Shown: positions 24,473-36,161 of the stretch, piece after piece
Layout: each line of letters starts with the position of its first letter
How positions within the stretch are numbered: position 1 is the stretch's first letter
Source of the DNA: Tanytarsus gracilentus
Taxonomy: Eukaryota; Arthropoda; Insecta; Diptera; Chironomidae
Direction of reading: 5' to 3'
Assembly (NCBI GenBank): GCA_038502055.1
Contig: JAXRKN010000039.1
Span: forward strand, 4,898,001-4,962,000
DNA length: 64,000 nucleotides
The notes under the pieces: model-generated
The model's database searches: none
Seen by the model: only the letters and a program-made list of their open reading frames with translations
What the model was told of the DNA's origin: nothing
Translations under genes and position numbers: made by a program

Positions 24473-26248
24473 ATGGATAAAAAGCGTGTAGGAAGACCAA
24501 GAACGCAACGTGATGTGAGTCCGCCGGCAAGTAGGACAAGAAGTAAGTCACCAGCACGTACCTTAAATTCGGGACGAGATTCGGCTCCTTTAAAGCGTGG
24601 CCGTGCTAAGAAAACGGACACTCCGTCGGAAGAAGTGTCATCATCGAGTCAGTCTAGCACACCCAAAAAGCAGTTGAGATCGAGAAAGGAGAAACCAGCC
24701 ACTTCCGATGATTCCGATGAGGAGGTCCTGAAAATTAATTCAAATGAAGCTCGCAGTACTCGTCGAAGCACTCGCATTTTGGGTCAACAAAAGGCTACAC
24801 CAACGCCATCGGAAAATGCTAAACGATCAGTGAGTCGGGCAGCGAGTTCATTGACCAAGGAAGACTCTGACGATGAGGAAACGAAAAAAATTGATATTGG
24901 CATTTATTCGAAAGTATGGAGCCATGTGACGATCTTCATTCTCCTCATCACACTTCCAATTCTAATACATCTCGTTGCTGCCGCTGGCGGATTGAAGTGG
25001 GATAAAATTTTGAGTGCATGCAAAGATCCAGCAACTTTTCTCAACATTCAAGTTGTATTGATCGGTGCTGGCATTCACCTTGCTATCTCCTTAATGTCAC
25101 TCTTGCCTTATGGAAAAATTATCACAATATCAGACAGAACATACAAGTTTAATGGCATTCTATCAGCGAGTGTCATCCTTAGCGTTATCATTGGACTCGA
25201 ACTCAAATATGCATCAATCATCTCATTATTTTTCTCCAACCTTGACCGGTTCTTGATCTTTGCAATCATTACAGCCATTCAAGCGTCGACAGCATCGTAC
25301 TTACTCGCAAAATATAAACCGTCAAGTGTTGAGAATTCTTATGGACAAACTGGCAAATTTGCTATTGACTTTGTGGCTGGACGTGAGCTAAATCCCGCTG
25401 CATTTGACCTTGCCGATATGAAACGAATCCTCAACAATGAATCAATTATCTGGCTTTTGATCATCAATGTCACATTGCTCTTTAAAAATATTTCAATCCC
25501 AGCAATTGAAACTGCAAGCGAAGGAAGTCCAATCGGAGAATTGATTAAACAAACTTACAACAACTTCATTATAATCATCGAAAATTCTGAATATAATGCA
25601 GCTGCATTGGTCACTAGTGGATTGATTGTCGTCTATGCATTGGATGCTTTAATCAATGAAAAACATCTTGCAACGTCATTCCAAGTCAACAGTGAAGGAT
25701 GTGGCGCAGAATTTTTACTTCGCTCAGCAACATTTCCGTATTTGTTTTCTCTCTTGCCACGTTTCTTGCTCGTGAACAATGTTGAAATTTGCAATTGCGG
25801 ACTAATCGTCGCTGGAATGTTCTTCTTTCTTGGATTGGTCATCAAACGACGCAGCAATCGTCTCAAATATGAATACCGTCTTCGTCCAACTAATCCGAAA
25901 TTCAAAGGTAAAATTGTTTAGAAAATTAAATTCGAGCAATTAATTTTAATTTTATTTTTAGATCTCAAAACTATGCCAACTTTTCAAAATCGTCGTATCA
26001 TCATTTCTCGGTGGTTCTCAAAGGTTCGTCAACCGAATCTCCTCGGTGAAATTATCATTCATCTTTCGCTACTTTATCTTCTCGCTTTCACATTTGACAT
26101 TGCCACATGCATCGGAATCATTGCAATTATTGTCTACCTGATTTATCGATCAATCGGAATCAACCGAAAAAATGCAATCAAGTATGAGTCATCGTGGAAT
26201 CGCTATATTTCTGCTGTAAAATACAATCTCCTGCCAAGAGTTTATTAA
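24473..26248 (+). CDS. LBR: Lamin B receptor (sterol reductase-fold inner nuclear membrane protein)
   Basis: Exons 24473-25907 and 25962-26248 give 573 residues. The first 140 or so are basic, Ser- and Arg-rich and nucleoplasmic, with a KRVGRPRTQ AT-hook-like start and RS/SR patches. I see no Tudor domain. Multiple membrane segments of the ERG24/DHCR fold follow, with the GRELNP signature and an ending in LLPRVY. In active sterol C14 reductases the late motif reads R-H-x-N-Y-x-G-D; here it is R-Q-P-N-L-L-G-E, so the His and Tyr are replaced. This fits insects, which do not make sterols. The role should be tethering lamin and chromatin to the inner nuclear membrane. Confidence 0.85.
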
Positions 26249-27098
26249 TTTAAATTTTAAAAATGCGCGTGGTTGTGCTTTAGTCCTAAATATTTTGAAC
26301 CTTCATATCCCATCAAAAAAAAAGATGCAATTTACACAATTCTTAAATTAAGTACTCAAAATTTTGTAATTTTTTTCCTAACTTATCCTATTATGTAAAT
26401 TCTATGAGTTGCGTAATTTTATGCGGTACCTTCATGGTAGATTTAAGTATTTTTTTTGATGTTTTTGGGAAATAATATGTGTGGTTTTTATGTATCTCAT
26501 TCTATATACAAATTTAGTTCGCTAAATCTTAACACAAAAAGACAAGTACAAATGTTTTATACTCAATTTTTTTCTCATTATATTTTAAGTGACAATTAAT
26601 TAGAGGGTAAAGAACTTTAATTTTCGTATTAAGTTGTAAGTTTTTTATATAAATAAGATTCGATGGAAAAGAAATAAAGACGAGAAAAGAGTTTGTAAAT
26701 ACAAAAGAATTATTCATCTCTACACAAAATATTTTTTTTATTATCATTCTCTTAATTAAAAATTTGTCGTGAACAAAAAATTAAAAATTTTCGATTAAAT
26801 TAAAATTTAACAGATCATAACTTTATGTAAATTAAATTATCCATCAATCATTAGTACAATTTTTTAGCGTGTAAATAAAAATAAATTTTTAAAATGTGTG
26901 TTTTAAATCAACACTAATTGCCGAAATCAAAAACCGTGGTGTGAAAAATTTGATATCTACAAAGAGAAACTAATTTTCTCGTCATAATTTTTTATATATA
27001 GGACAGACAACTAGAAGTGCATTAATAAATTTAATGACCAATGTGGCTAAAAGTCGTTACTTTTAAAATGAATTTTACGGAATGGACGATTTAGTTTC
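26249..27098. other. LBR 3'UTR and Rab4 3'UTR, spacer
   Basis: 850 bp between convergent genes. It is AT-rich, with several AATAAA and AATAAAAT signals on both strands (for example around 26674 and 26875). No coding sequence is recognised. Confidence 0.5.
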
Positions 27099-27956
27099 TT
27101 AGGGGCGACAGTTACCAACACAACCAGAATTTGCCTTTTGTCGACTTTGGATGTTATTTCTGATCACTTGATCGCTGAATTGAATTCCACTCGACGCCTG
27201 TTCGGGATCAATTTCACCAGTCTCGATTTTTGCTAAAATACTTTTTGCACATTTCAGGAAAGATTCTTCAACATTTTCGCCGGTTTTAGCGCTCGTCTCT
27301 AAGAATATTAAGTTGTTTTCTTGTGCAAAATTGCTGGCTTCCAAAAATGTGACTTCTCGTTGCTCTTCCAAATCTTTTTTGTTACCGATGAGAATAATAA
27401 TGATGTGTGGACTGGCCAAAGTGCGCGTGTCATTTAACCAGCTTGAGAGGGAATTGAAAGAATCGCGTGAAGTAACATCGTAGACGAGCAGTGCACCAGC
27501 GGCACCTCGATAATATGAGCGGGTAACTGATTTAAATCTCTCCTGGCCAGCAGTGTCCTGAAATTTTTTAAATATTGATTAAAAGTGCCTTGATTATGAC
27601 TTTAATGCATACCCAAATTTGAAGTTTAATCGATTTTCCACCACAATTGACAATTCTGCTGCCAAACTCGACGCCAATTGTGTGCGAAGAATCCTCTTTG
27701 ACTATTAGAAAAAAAGAAGACATTAGTTAACGATCATTAAGTGACGTCATTAGTGAATTTTTTTAATCACCAAAAGCACATTAACTTACATTTGTTTTCG
27801 ATGAAATTGTGTAATATGCACGACTTGCCACTTCCAGCACTGCCGATGATTAAAAATTTAAAGAGATAATCTGAAATTTTGATTAATTTTAATCATAAAA
27901 ACAAAGAAGTTTAGGGAATTTTTTTAAATAATTAATTTACCATATGTTTCAGACAT
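27099..27956 (-). CDS. Rab4: Rab4 small GTPase
   Basis: Exons 27956-27941, 27870-27790, 27701-27613 and 27557-27099 give 214 residues, the usual Rab4 length. The start MSETYDYLFKFLIIG is diagnostic of Rab4. GTPase motifs are complete: P-loop GSAGSGKS, HTIGVEFG switch I, WDTAGQERF switch II, GNKKDL and ETSA. Rab4 controls fast recycling from early endosomes to the plasma membrane. The C-terminus ends G-C-V-G-N-C-R-P instead of the CxC or CC expected for double geranylgeranylation. This may be a true variant, an alternative last exon or a sequence error. The gene is divergent from snRNP-G. Confidence 0.93.
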
Positions 27957-28234
27957 TTCCTCACTATCTCTACCCTCTTAAGCGATTAATTAGCGATAAT
28001 AGATAATTTTTAAATAGTTTAGAGCAATTTTGGGGAATTATTTTGTGAAAAACAAATTTTTGTTATTATTTTTCGACACAAAATTTTGAGGGTGTAGAAG
28101 TTTCGAAAAGAAAGGAACTTAGAAAATTATTCGAAGTCGAATAAAGCCGCGAAAAAAATCACATTGAAATTTAAATCGTTTAAAGATCTCATTAATTATC
28201 AATTTAGCCAGGAAAACATTAATAAGCATCAAAT
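27957..28234. promoter_or_regulatory. Bidirectional upstream region of Rab4 and snRNP-G
   Basis: 278 bp between two head-to-head start codons. No TATA box is obvious on either strand, as is common for housekeeping genes. Confidence 0.45.
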
Positions 28235-28589
28235 ATGTCGAAAGCACATCCACCAGAACTCAAAAAGTAAGATAATATCTCAATTTACACTCGAAAACGT
28301 TTTAAATTATTTTCGACATTTTTTTTCTTCAGATACATGGACAAAAGATTATCATTAAAACTCAATGGAGGAAGAAATGTTCAGGGAATTCTTCGTGGCT
28401 TTGATCCTTTCATGAACGTTGTCGTCGACGAAGCGTTGGAAGTGTGCAAGGATGGACGCAAAAATGAAATTGGCATGGTCGTAAGTTTTTCCTCACTGGA
28501 TCTTTTCAAGCTTTACCTTATTTACTTATTTATTTCAGGTCATTCGAGGAAACAGTATAATCATGGTTGAGGCACTGGAGCGAATATAA
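28235..28589 (+). CDS. SNRPG: Small nuclear ribonucleoprotein G (SmG)
   Basis: Three exons, 28235-28266, 28333-28480 and 28539-28589, encode 76 residues, exactly the family length. Sm1 is seen in KRLSLKLNGGRNVQGILRG with FDPFMN, and Sm2 in IRGNSIIMVEAL. SmG is one of seven Sm proteins that form the ring on U1, U2, U4 and U5 snRNAs. An AATAAA follows about 30 bases after the stop. Confidence 0.95.
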
Positions 28590-28738
28590 AACAAAATCTG
28601 AAATATTCCACAGAACACAATAAATTTTAAGAATTTTCCTAAAACTTTTATTTTGCTTATAAATTAATTTTTGAGAACATTCTTCTGCTAAATTTGGTAA
28701 GGTCTTGAGGTTGTTTCGGATGCTTAAATTTAAATTTA

Positions 28739-30312
28739 TCAGTTCATTAAAACTTGTTGATAATCATTTTCAATTTTTATCGGTTCATCTAACTTCTCAA
28801 TATCAGCTTCCATTTTTTCGGCGGCAAATTTTTCTACTCTTCTTATATGAGATTTTACATCGAGACCATGAACAGTTCGTTTATGATGTGTCAAGTGATA
28901 GCCTTGTATGAAACCTTCAGAGCATAAATCGCACTTGAAACGCTCTCCTGTGTGTCTAAAAAGAGAATATTAGTAATTAAAATGTTTTAAATATTGATAA
29001 GTCACCTCCTTATGTGAGCTTTGAGATCATTTCCTTGCGAAAAAGATTTCGAGCAGTAACTGCATTGATAAGGCTTTTCTCCAGTATGAACACGCATGTG
29101 AACTAAAAGATTATAGGCTCGCTGAAATCCTTTACCACAGAGGTTACAGAGATGTGTTTTTTCGTTTGTATGATATCTTTCGTGGACGGTCAAATCGGTT
29201 GCTCGAGGAAAGCCTTTATCGCAGAATTTACACTTATATGGTTTAAGGCCAAGATGTCGTCGCATGTGAATGACGAGATAGTCATTTCTAACGAACCGCA
29301 AGCCACACTCGCTGCACAAGTACGGCCGTTCATGGTTTAGATCCTTTTTCGAGGCATTTTTTTCACCACCATGCACACGCATATGAGATCGAAGGTACTT
29401 TTTGGACGAAAATGTTTTTTCACATATCTCACAAATTTCTTTGGACGCCTGATTATCAGAATGTTTCGCCTCCATGTGCTTCTTAAGCTGTTCCTTTTTG
29501 AAAAATCCTTTTTTACACTCTTCAACACTACAGTGAAAAGGCTTAGATTCTGAATGGCTACTGAGAATATGTTGATTTAGGTGATCGAGTCGTGTAAATC
29601 GCTTGTCACAGGTAGTGCATTGCAATGGCTTAACATCATCATGTGTCAGCATATGGCGCTTGAGATGGTTAATGCGAGAAAATGTTTTACTACATATTTC
29701 ACACTTTATAATCTCCTCGTCGACATGTATCTCTAAATTTTGTTCTTTCGCCTCATGCTGCTGTTGCTGCTGCTCTTCCAACTCAAAGTTCTCATCCAGT
29801 GCTTCTATTTCTTCATTTGAGATATTCTGCTGGATGTCAATTAGTGGATTTTCCTGAGCCTCAAAAATCATATCCTCCGATTGAAGTTGAATTCCTTCAA
29901 AGTTTTCATCGTCATCGTCATCGAAAGGAATTTCTGGTTCCGTTTGAGTCTCTTTACTTTCAGCTAATGAAATTTTTGACTGCTCATAGCTTCCAATGAG
30001 AATTTCCGTCGATTTTATACATCTCGTTCGGAACTCATAAGACTTCCGGATAAAATCTTGACACTCGGCGCACAGTTTAGTGGGAAGATTTTGTAAGGAT
30101 GGCACCTAAAAAGGAAGTGATGATTGCCAATAGCTAAAAATATTTTTCTTATTTACGATTTTTCCAAAAGAGCTAGTGAGCATATCTAAAAAAATGATTT
30201 TCTCGCCCTCTACTTCATCATATAGCGTCACTATTAGGTCCTCGCTTGTGCTCAAGCATGTTCTACACACTTTGTCTATCGATACTTCTTCCAATTTCTC
30301 GTCAAATTCCAT
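28739..30312 (-). CDS. ZAD-domain C2H2 zinc-finger transcription factor
   Basis: Exons 30312-30157, 30105-29006 and 28955-28739 give 490 residues. The N-terminus is a ZAD: CRTCLSTSEDL and later LCAECQDF supply the four zinc-binding cysteines, split by the first intron. An acidic linker (a run of Asp near residue 125, then a Gln stretch) leads to nine C2H2 fingers, the third with a longer C-x4-C knuckle (CSVEEC). The last exon adds the ninth finger and a basic/acidic tail. ZAD proteins are insect-expanded DNA-binding regulators that dimerise through the ZAD. The specific orthologue is not recognised. Confidence 0.9.
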
Positions 30313-30536
30313 TTTTTATTAAAATAATTTTTAAAGTCGTCGATTTTCGAAAGAGGAGAAATTTTAAGAAGTAAACACTCGAAAATAATTTTCTGCTTAG
30401 TTTCTATCCCTTCGAAGAAATAAGAAGAAAAAATTTGATAAACAAAAACATTTTTAATTTAAATCGACTTTCTTCAAATTAATAAGAAATTTCTGAGCAT
30501 AAAATAACTAAGAACTTATAAATCTTCGCACTCAAC

Positions 30537-31130
30537 ATGGCATTAGCACAACAAAAGCGAAATAATGTAAGTATTTGAACATTTTTTTAAATAAACGTTT
30601 TCTGAATGATTTAAATTTTATACTTAATTCTTTAAATTAGATTACTTTGTGAATTTAAATTATCCCTTAAGTCTTTCTAAACATAAGTAACCCGTTTAAA
30701 TTTTGAAATTGAACTAAATTTTTAATTTTATTAAAAAAGTGAAAAACATCCAGCTGACTGGATCTCAAAAAAATTTGCTAATCCATTTTAATTCCTTCAG
30801 ATTCGTCTCCCGCCAGAAGTCAACCGCATTCTCTACGTCAGAAATCTCCCTTATAAAATCACCAGCGATGAAATGTACGATATTTTTGGAAAGTATGGAG
30901 CAATAAGACAAATCAGATGCGGAAACACGCCAGAGACCAAAGGAACGGCCTTTGTCGTTTACGAAGACATTTGGGATGCTAAAAATGCATGCGATCATCT
31001 CTCAGGTTTCAACGTGTGCAATCGATATTTGATTGTTCTCTACTATCAAGCTAGCAAGGCGTTTAAGCAGCAAGATCTATCGGCGAAAGCGGAAGAGATT
31101 GATAAGATGAAGGCAAAATATAACATGTAA
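30537..31130 (+). CDS. SF3B6: Splicing factor 3B subunit 6 (p14)
   Basis: Exons 30537-30566 and 30801-31130 give 119 residues. The protein is one RRM with the family hallmark IRLPPEVNRILYVRNLPYK and the GNTPETKGTAFVVYED strand, close to the human p14 protein throughout. SF3B6 sits at the branch-point adenosine in the U2 snRNP and binds SF3B1. It is head-to-head with the ZAD zinc-finger gene (224 bp) and convergent with Aos1, whose stop codon is only 84 bp away. Confidence 0.95.
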
Positions 31131-31214
31131 AGTTTTTACAAAATGAGGAGTTTTATTTTTAAGGAAATTTCTGAGAATAAAAATTAAGTTTTAAGGACAT
31201 GAATTAAATTCTTT

Positions 31215-32276
31215 TTAAGCTGCTGTCTCAATTGGCTCGATAAACCCACAAGAAAGTTGAGGATCGAAGAAGAAGTAATTAAAGTGCGGTGCATCCTTTT
31301 GCGAAACTGTCTTGATGACTTCTTGTGCCAGTGCGCCACCAACAATCGCCGCTGCTGGTGAGATTTGTGCAAAAACATGTTCAAAGTATTCATCAGCAAC
31401 TACAGTTTTGTTGGAAATTTCATCACGAATTGCTTGAAGTTTCTTAATGTCCTCATCACGGCTCGCTGGTTGTGGATCACGATTTTCGGTTTCACGAAAC
31501 TTTTGAAGAACTTTCATGACTAAAAATGATGGTCCAGTTTTCTTCATGCGCTTCGCAAAATAAGCTGATGTATGATCGAAAGCGATGGTGGACTCGAGTG
31601 ATGGAAAGTTGAGTGAGCGCTTAGTTGTTGTTGTAATTGCCTCGGTCTTGACTTTCTCATGAGGTTTCGAGATAACTTTGTGCTTGATTATATCTTCGGC
31701 AAATTCGTGATCTTGTAAATCGGCAAAGCTGAATCCAAACATACCCCATAAATCAGCTGAGAAGAACTTGATGTTGTTAGCTCTGCAGATGTTATCGATA
31801 CGAACTTGTTGCTCAATTGATGCTTCCGTAATGACAACAACATCAAAATTCTTAAAGAAATCTTCATCTTTATCTTGCAACAATCCTGTATCTGCCAACA
31901 GCTGAACCATTGGATTGAGTGCTTGAGCTCTAACGAGGCTCGCTTCAACTCTAAACTTGCCAACATCTTCGCGAGGTATGAAGAATTGTGAACAAAAATC
32001 AAGTTCACTAACAACGCGATGATCCAGAAAAGTTACAGACTTAAGTCCAGCTAGAATGATGTTCTTAGCAACTTCACCACCTAGTCCATTTAATCCAGCG
32101 ATGAGAATCTTTGAGTTTCTTAATCTAAATTAAAATTTAAGTAATTATTTTCAAAAAAAAATAATACAAAAATATTCGTCCTACTTTTTCTGATTTTCTA
32201 AACCCCACAAGCGAATTTGACGATCATACAGTTCTGTCTCCTCCTTGGTGAGCTCATGATGATCTTGTTCAACCAT
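31215..32276 (-). CDS. Aos1: SUMO-activating enzyme subunit 1 (Aos1/SAE1)
   Basis: Exons 32276-32185 and 32124-31215 give 333 residues. The start MVEQDHHELTKEETELYDRQ with IRLWG is the typical E1 adenylation-domain entry, followed by the nucleotide-binding GLNGLGGEVAKN. Conserved later blocks include DLWGMFGFSF and SPAAAIVGGALAQEV, with FNYFFFD near the end. As in other Aos1 proteins there is no catalytic cysteine domain; Uba2 supplies it. The heterodimer activates SUMO in the nucleus. Confidence 0.94.
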
Positions 32277-32582
32277 TTTAATGACTTTATTTTGTGTATT
32301 TAAGTGAGAATTTAATAAATTTGCGAAATTGTTTGAAAACGCCGACGAGAGTGAGTGAGATGGAAATATTTTCGAAATTGCAAAAACTGCAGGGCTTTCG
32401 AACTTGAGTTTTTAATTTTTAAAAAATTGTAAACGTCATTAATTTTTGTGTTAAAAATATTTAAAAATTTAACTGCCAGATAACCTCAAAAAATATTGTG
32501 AAAAATTTTAATATTAGGCTTAATAAAACAAAATTATCAGGCCTTGCACAATTTTCAACACGATATGAAAACTTAAATAATC

Positions 32583-32738
32583 ATGAGAGATTGCTGCTCT
32601 AATCAAGAGGAAACTTTTGGTGAAGCATTTTCACTGATCCTCGATTATTTCTCTCCCGTGACACTCTGTCTGATACTACTATTAATCATTTGCCTTTATT
32701 TCTACTCAAATAATGTCAATAAAATGAAAACTGATTAG
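32583..32738 (+). CDS. Candidate small ORF: 51-residue single-pass membrane peptide
   Basis: An uninterrupted ATG-to-TAG frame lying alone between Aos1 (head-to-head, 306 bp) and the 3' end of the CCDC66-like gene. The peptide starts MRDCCSNQEE, has a hydrophobic segment from about residue 25 to 42 (VTLCLILLLIICLYFY) and ends in a short basic tail NNVNKMKTD. This layout is typical of small integral membrane proteins. Coding status is inferred from composition and position only; it could be chance. Confidence 0.45.
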   Translation: MRDCCSNQEETFGEAFSLILDYFSPVTLCLILLLIICLYFYSNNVNKMKTD

Positions 32739-32812
32739 ATTTAAAAGTATTTTTTATTTTATTTAACAATTTTATTTTCAGCAGCATAAATTTAACAAGA
32801 ATTCAAACAGAA

Positions 32813-35800
32813 TTAATCAACAAAAATATCCTGAAAATCATTGCGTGGCAAAAAGAAACTTCTGTGTTTGAGTTCGATTGAGCTCTCTGTATCTGATGAT
32901 GCATAAATGTCATGGCGTGGCTGAACTCTTCTGAATGCTTCACTTAAAACGAAATTCGGTTCGTCGAGGAGACAAACATTTCCAAATCTGTCAGTTTTTA
33001 ACGAACATAAGCTCTCTAAGTTAGATTTTGGACATCTCTTGGGTAGAAGCGGGCTAGTTTTAACTAAAGGGCATTCTTTAAATGTACATCCTTCCTCTCC
33101 TTTATCACTACAATCACTATTCGTTTTCTTTAAACATCGCTTCTTCTTTATCTTGCCGTAAAATGGATCTCGCTCACTTGCTTTCAAGTATTTTACGGGT
33201 GGATTTCGCACACCCCACTGAGGTCTCGGTCGATCCTCTGATCCTTTCTTCTCTTTTGACTTGACAACATTATTCGATGTATTTTCCAGCGGCTGTAAAC
33301 TGCTGGAACAATTGCCATTGGCGGGAATAGCATTTTCATTAGTCATTAAAGAATGTGAACATCTATTGTGGTGGTGGTGTTGGTATGTGCAATATTCGCA
33401 GAACATAAAAGATTCTGTTTGAGTGCCGATGGACTGTCCATTGGTTAGATTTCTGTATTTTTTTGGTGTTAGGATTTTAACTTTGTTATTTTCCTGGACA
33501 GTGTCATTTTCAACAAATTTAATCTCCTTGGCTGTTGAGGTGAAAGCATCTTGAGTGTTTGTTTCCTCTTTTGTAAAAGTGCCATCATGAGGAATAGCTG
33601 GAGCAATTTCTACAATTGCCTTTTCTTCAATGACTTGTTGCTCAATTTCTTTCAACTCTTCCGACCTATTTAAATTTTCAACCACTTCCGGTGTCGGTGG
33701 AACTGATTTAATTTTCTCATCTGACGAAGGCACTTGTTGAATTTGAAAAGTGATTGTTGATTGATTATTGTTATTAGGTGGAATAATGAATTGGCTCAAA
33801 TCCAACTTTTCATTCATCATTTGTGTATTCTCTTTGGGCGAAATAATGGGTAGCATGACGTTTGGGCTGTTCATACGATTTTGTGCTGCCATTAAAAAGG
33901 CTAAATTATTTAATTGGTTAAAACCGCCAAACATTTCATTAGAAATCGGAACGAAAGGAACGAGAGGCATTGTCTGCAGAACAATGGCAATTCCTTCAAG
34001 GTCAGTGAGAGCTTTTGGTGTTTGTGCTTTTTCATTATTATTGCTATCTACAGAACGAGTTGTTTTCGGAGTTGAGATTTCCTCGTCACTCGTCGTCGGT
34101 TTGGACTCAACATTCTGGCGACGATAAAGAGTCCGTTTTCTAAAATTATCCAAATTCTTCTTCTTCAACTTAATTGGTGTACCAATTAAAATTGTCTCGC
34201 CATCATCCTCATCGGTGAGCGGCTGTGGCGAGGGTTGTTTCAAAACTGGAGTTGATACTCTCTCAATTTCCACATTTTTTGCTGGAGACTTTTCGACTAT
34301 TTCTTCCAGGAAAATTTCAGTTTTCTCTCCAATTTTTTGAATGCTAATTGTTTCATCCAGGGAACTTTGCAAGAAAGCTTTTTCTCTTCTCTTTTTTTCT
34401 TTCTCTTTTTGAGCATCCATCGCTGCCTTCTCTAGAGCTTTTTTCATCATTTCCTCCTTCTTTCGTTCATTCTCTAATTTTTCATTCTGCTTGTGTTGCT
34501 CCTTTTCTAATCGCAATCTTTCAATTTCCATTTGTCTCGCCAATCTTTCTTCTTCGAGCCTCTCTTGCTGATACAATTTTTCTCGCTCCATCTTTTTTAT
34601 ATTTTCCCTCTCTTCCAATTGCTGTTTAATCGCCTCTTGCAACTCCATTGCTCTTCGCCTTTTTTCCTCACGTTCAGCAAGCACAAAAGGATCGACTGGA
34701 ATATTTTGTCCTCGAAGAAAAGACGACACCGATTGAACACTAATTGACATTGTTTCTTCCTCACTATCGCGAGCTTCACACAAACTCTTTTCAAGCCAGT
34801 TCGGACCGCCATTTGCAGTGCTGCGTGAACTCCTTCCATTATTATTATTATTACTGTTATCGCCTTTTGAAAATGCATCAAAGAGGTAAGAATTCCACTT
34901 AGCTCGGCCGCTTTCACGTGACTTTTGATAATTAATCGAAGAATCGATCGTCGATGAATTTGCATATGACGACACGGAAAAAATATCCTGACTGGTAATC
35001 GATGACTCTGATGATGGTGTGAGCGGTCTAAAGCACATATGTGGAGAAAATAGAAAATAGTTTTGTGAAATTTTAAATTATTTTATCGTTGTGCAATACA
35101 TGGGTTCGAAAATAGTCGATGAAGGTTAGAAAATTTCATTTGCAACAATTTATTCCTAATTATTTTTTTTCACCCTAAAATCCTTGACTCTGATTAAAAT
35201 TACTACAAATTTCTAATCCACTTCGCTCTAGTAATTGCAATTATGCAAAACAACCCCCAAATATTTTTTTCGTCAACTCACTTTTCTCCATTATTGAATT
35301 CAATTTCTCTTTCATTACTACCCGATGAAGGATATTCATTCATCGACGAAGCCATCGAGTACTTTTTCAAACCATTGCTGTTTCCTTGATTATTATCGTT
35401 GAGGCTTTCGAAACGCGTTTGCCCATAATTGTAGTCGTAATGTCTCTGTGCATCAATCACATTTGCATTGACTGGCAAACTTGAACTTCCGCCACTTCCA
35501 CTGAGATATCCAGACGATTGATCGCTGTTATTGCTGCCTTGACTGCGTGTGAGAAGAAAGAAAATATTTTTGGCATTATTGAAGGACGTGAAAAGTATTC
35601 GGGTGCTTGTGAGAAAAGTTTTACGACACTTTTAAGGTTACTCGAACCCCTCTCACACGAAACCTTGACTCTCAATTAATATTCTCGAAGAGGGTGAGTG
35701 AATTTTTTAGAAATCACGCAACTCTTAGTTTATAAAAGAAAGTTATAGCTATGTGACGTTTTGAGTCAAGATTTCTGACAGACTTTCAGCATAATTTATG

Positions 35801-36161
35801 TTGAATTCAAAAAAATGGTTTAACGGGGTTGATTTTAATTTAATAAATTTCCACGCTCACCGTGTCATTGTCTTATCGAAGCGCTCGATGGGTGGAAGGC
35901 TTGGGCTCCTTACTCTTCGCATGCCTAAATTCTTCTGATGTTGAACGTTATTGTTCTGATGAACTATTTCGGTGTTCGTAATCAGTTGCGTGCTGCGTGA
36001 CGTTATTATTTTTAGCAGATTTTGCGTCAGAGAAAATAAATTTAGGTTAGCAAAAAAAAGAGGTTAGCAGGATCGAAGAAGATGTATGCTGAAACCTACC
36101 GAATTGTATTTCTTTCATACCTCGTCGCGAGCTTCGAATGATAATGTTCTAATTTTGCCAT
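32813..36161 (-). CDS. CCDC66-like coiled-coil protein
   Basis: Exons 36161-36100, 35992-35861, 35542-35282 and 35027-32813 give about 889 residues. A shorter exon 1 ending at 36121 (donor GTATGA) also keeps phase. The N-terminus is Ser/Asn-rich and disordered. The centre (minus strand, about 34660-34340) is a long charged coiled coil with EREEKRRRAMELQEAIKQQL, matching the CCDC66 signature region. A late RPQWGVRNPP and ERDPFYGK motif also fits CCDC66. Vertebrate CCDC66 is a centriolar-satellite, cilium and microtubule protein; a cilium or sensory-neuron role here is inference. Exon 2's acceptor has a weak pyrimidine tract, so the first join is less certain. Confidence 0.65.
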
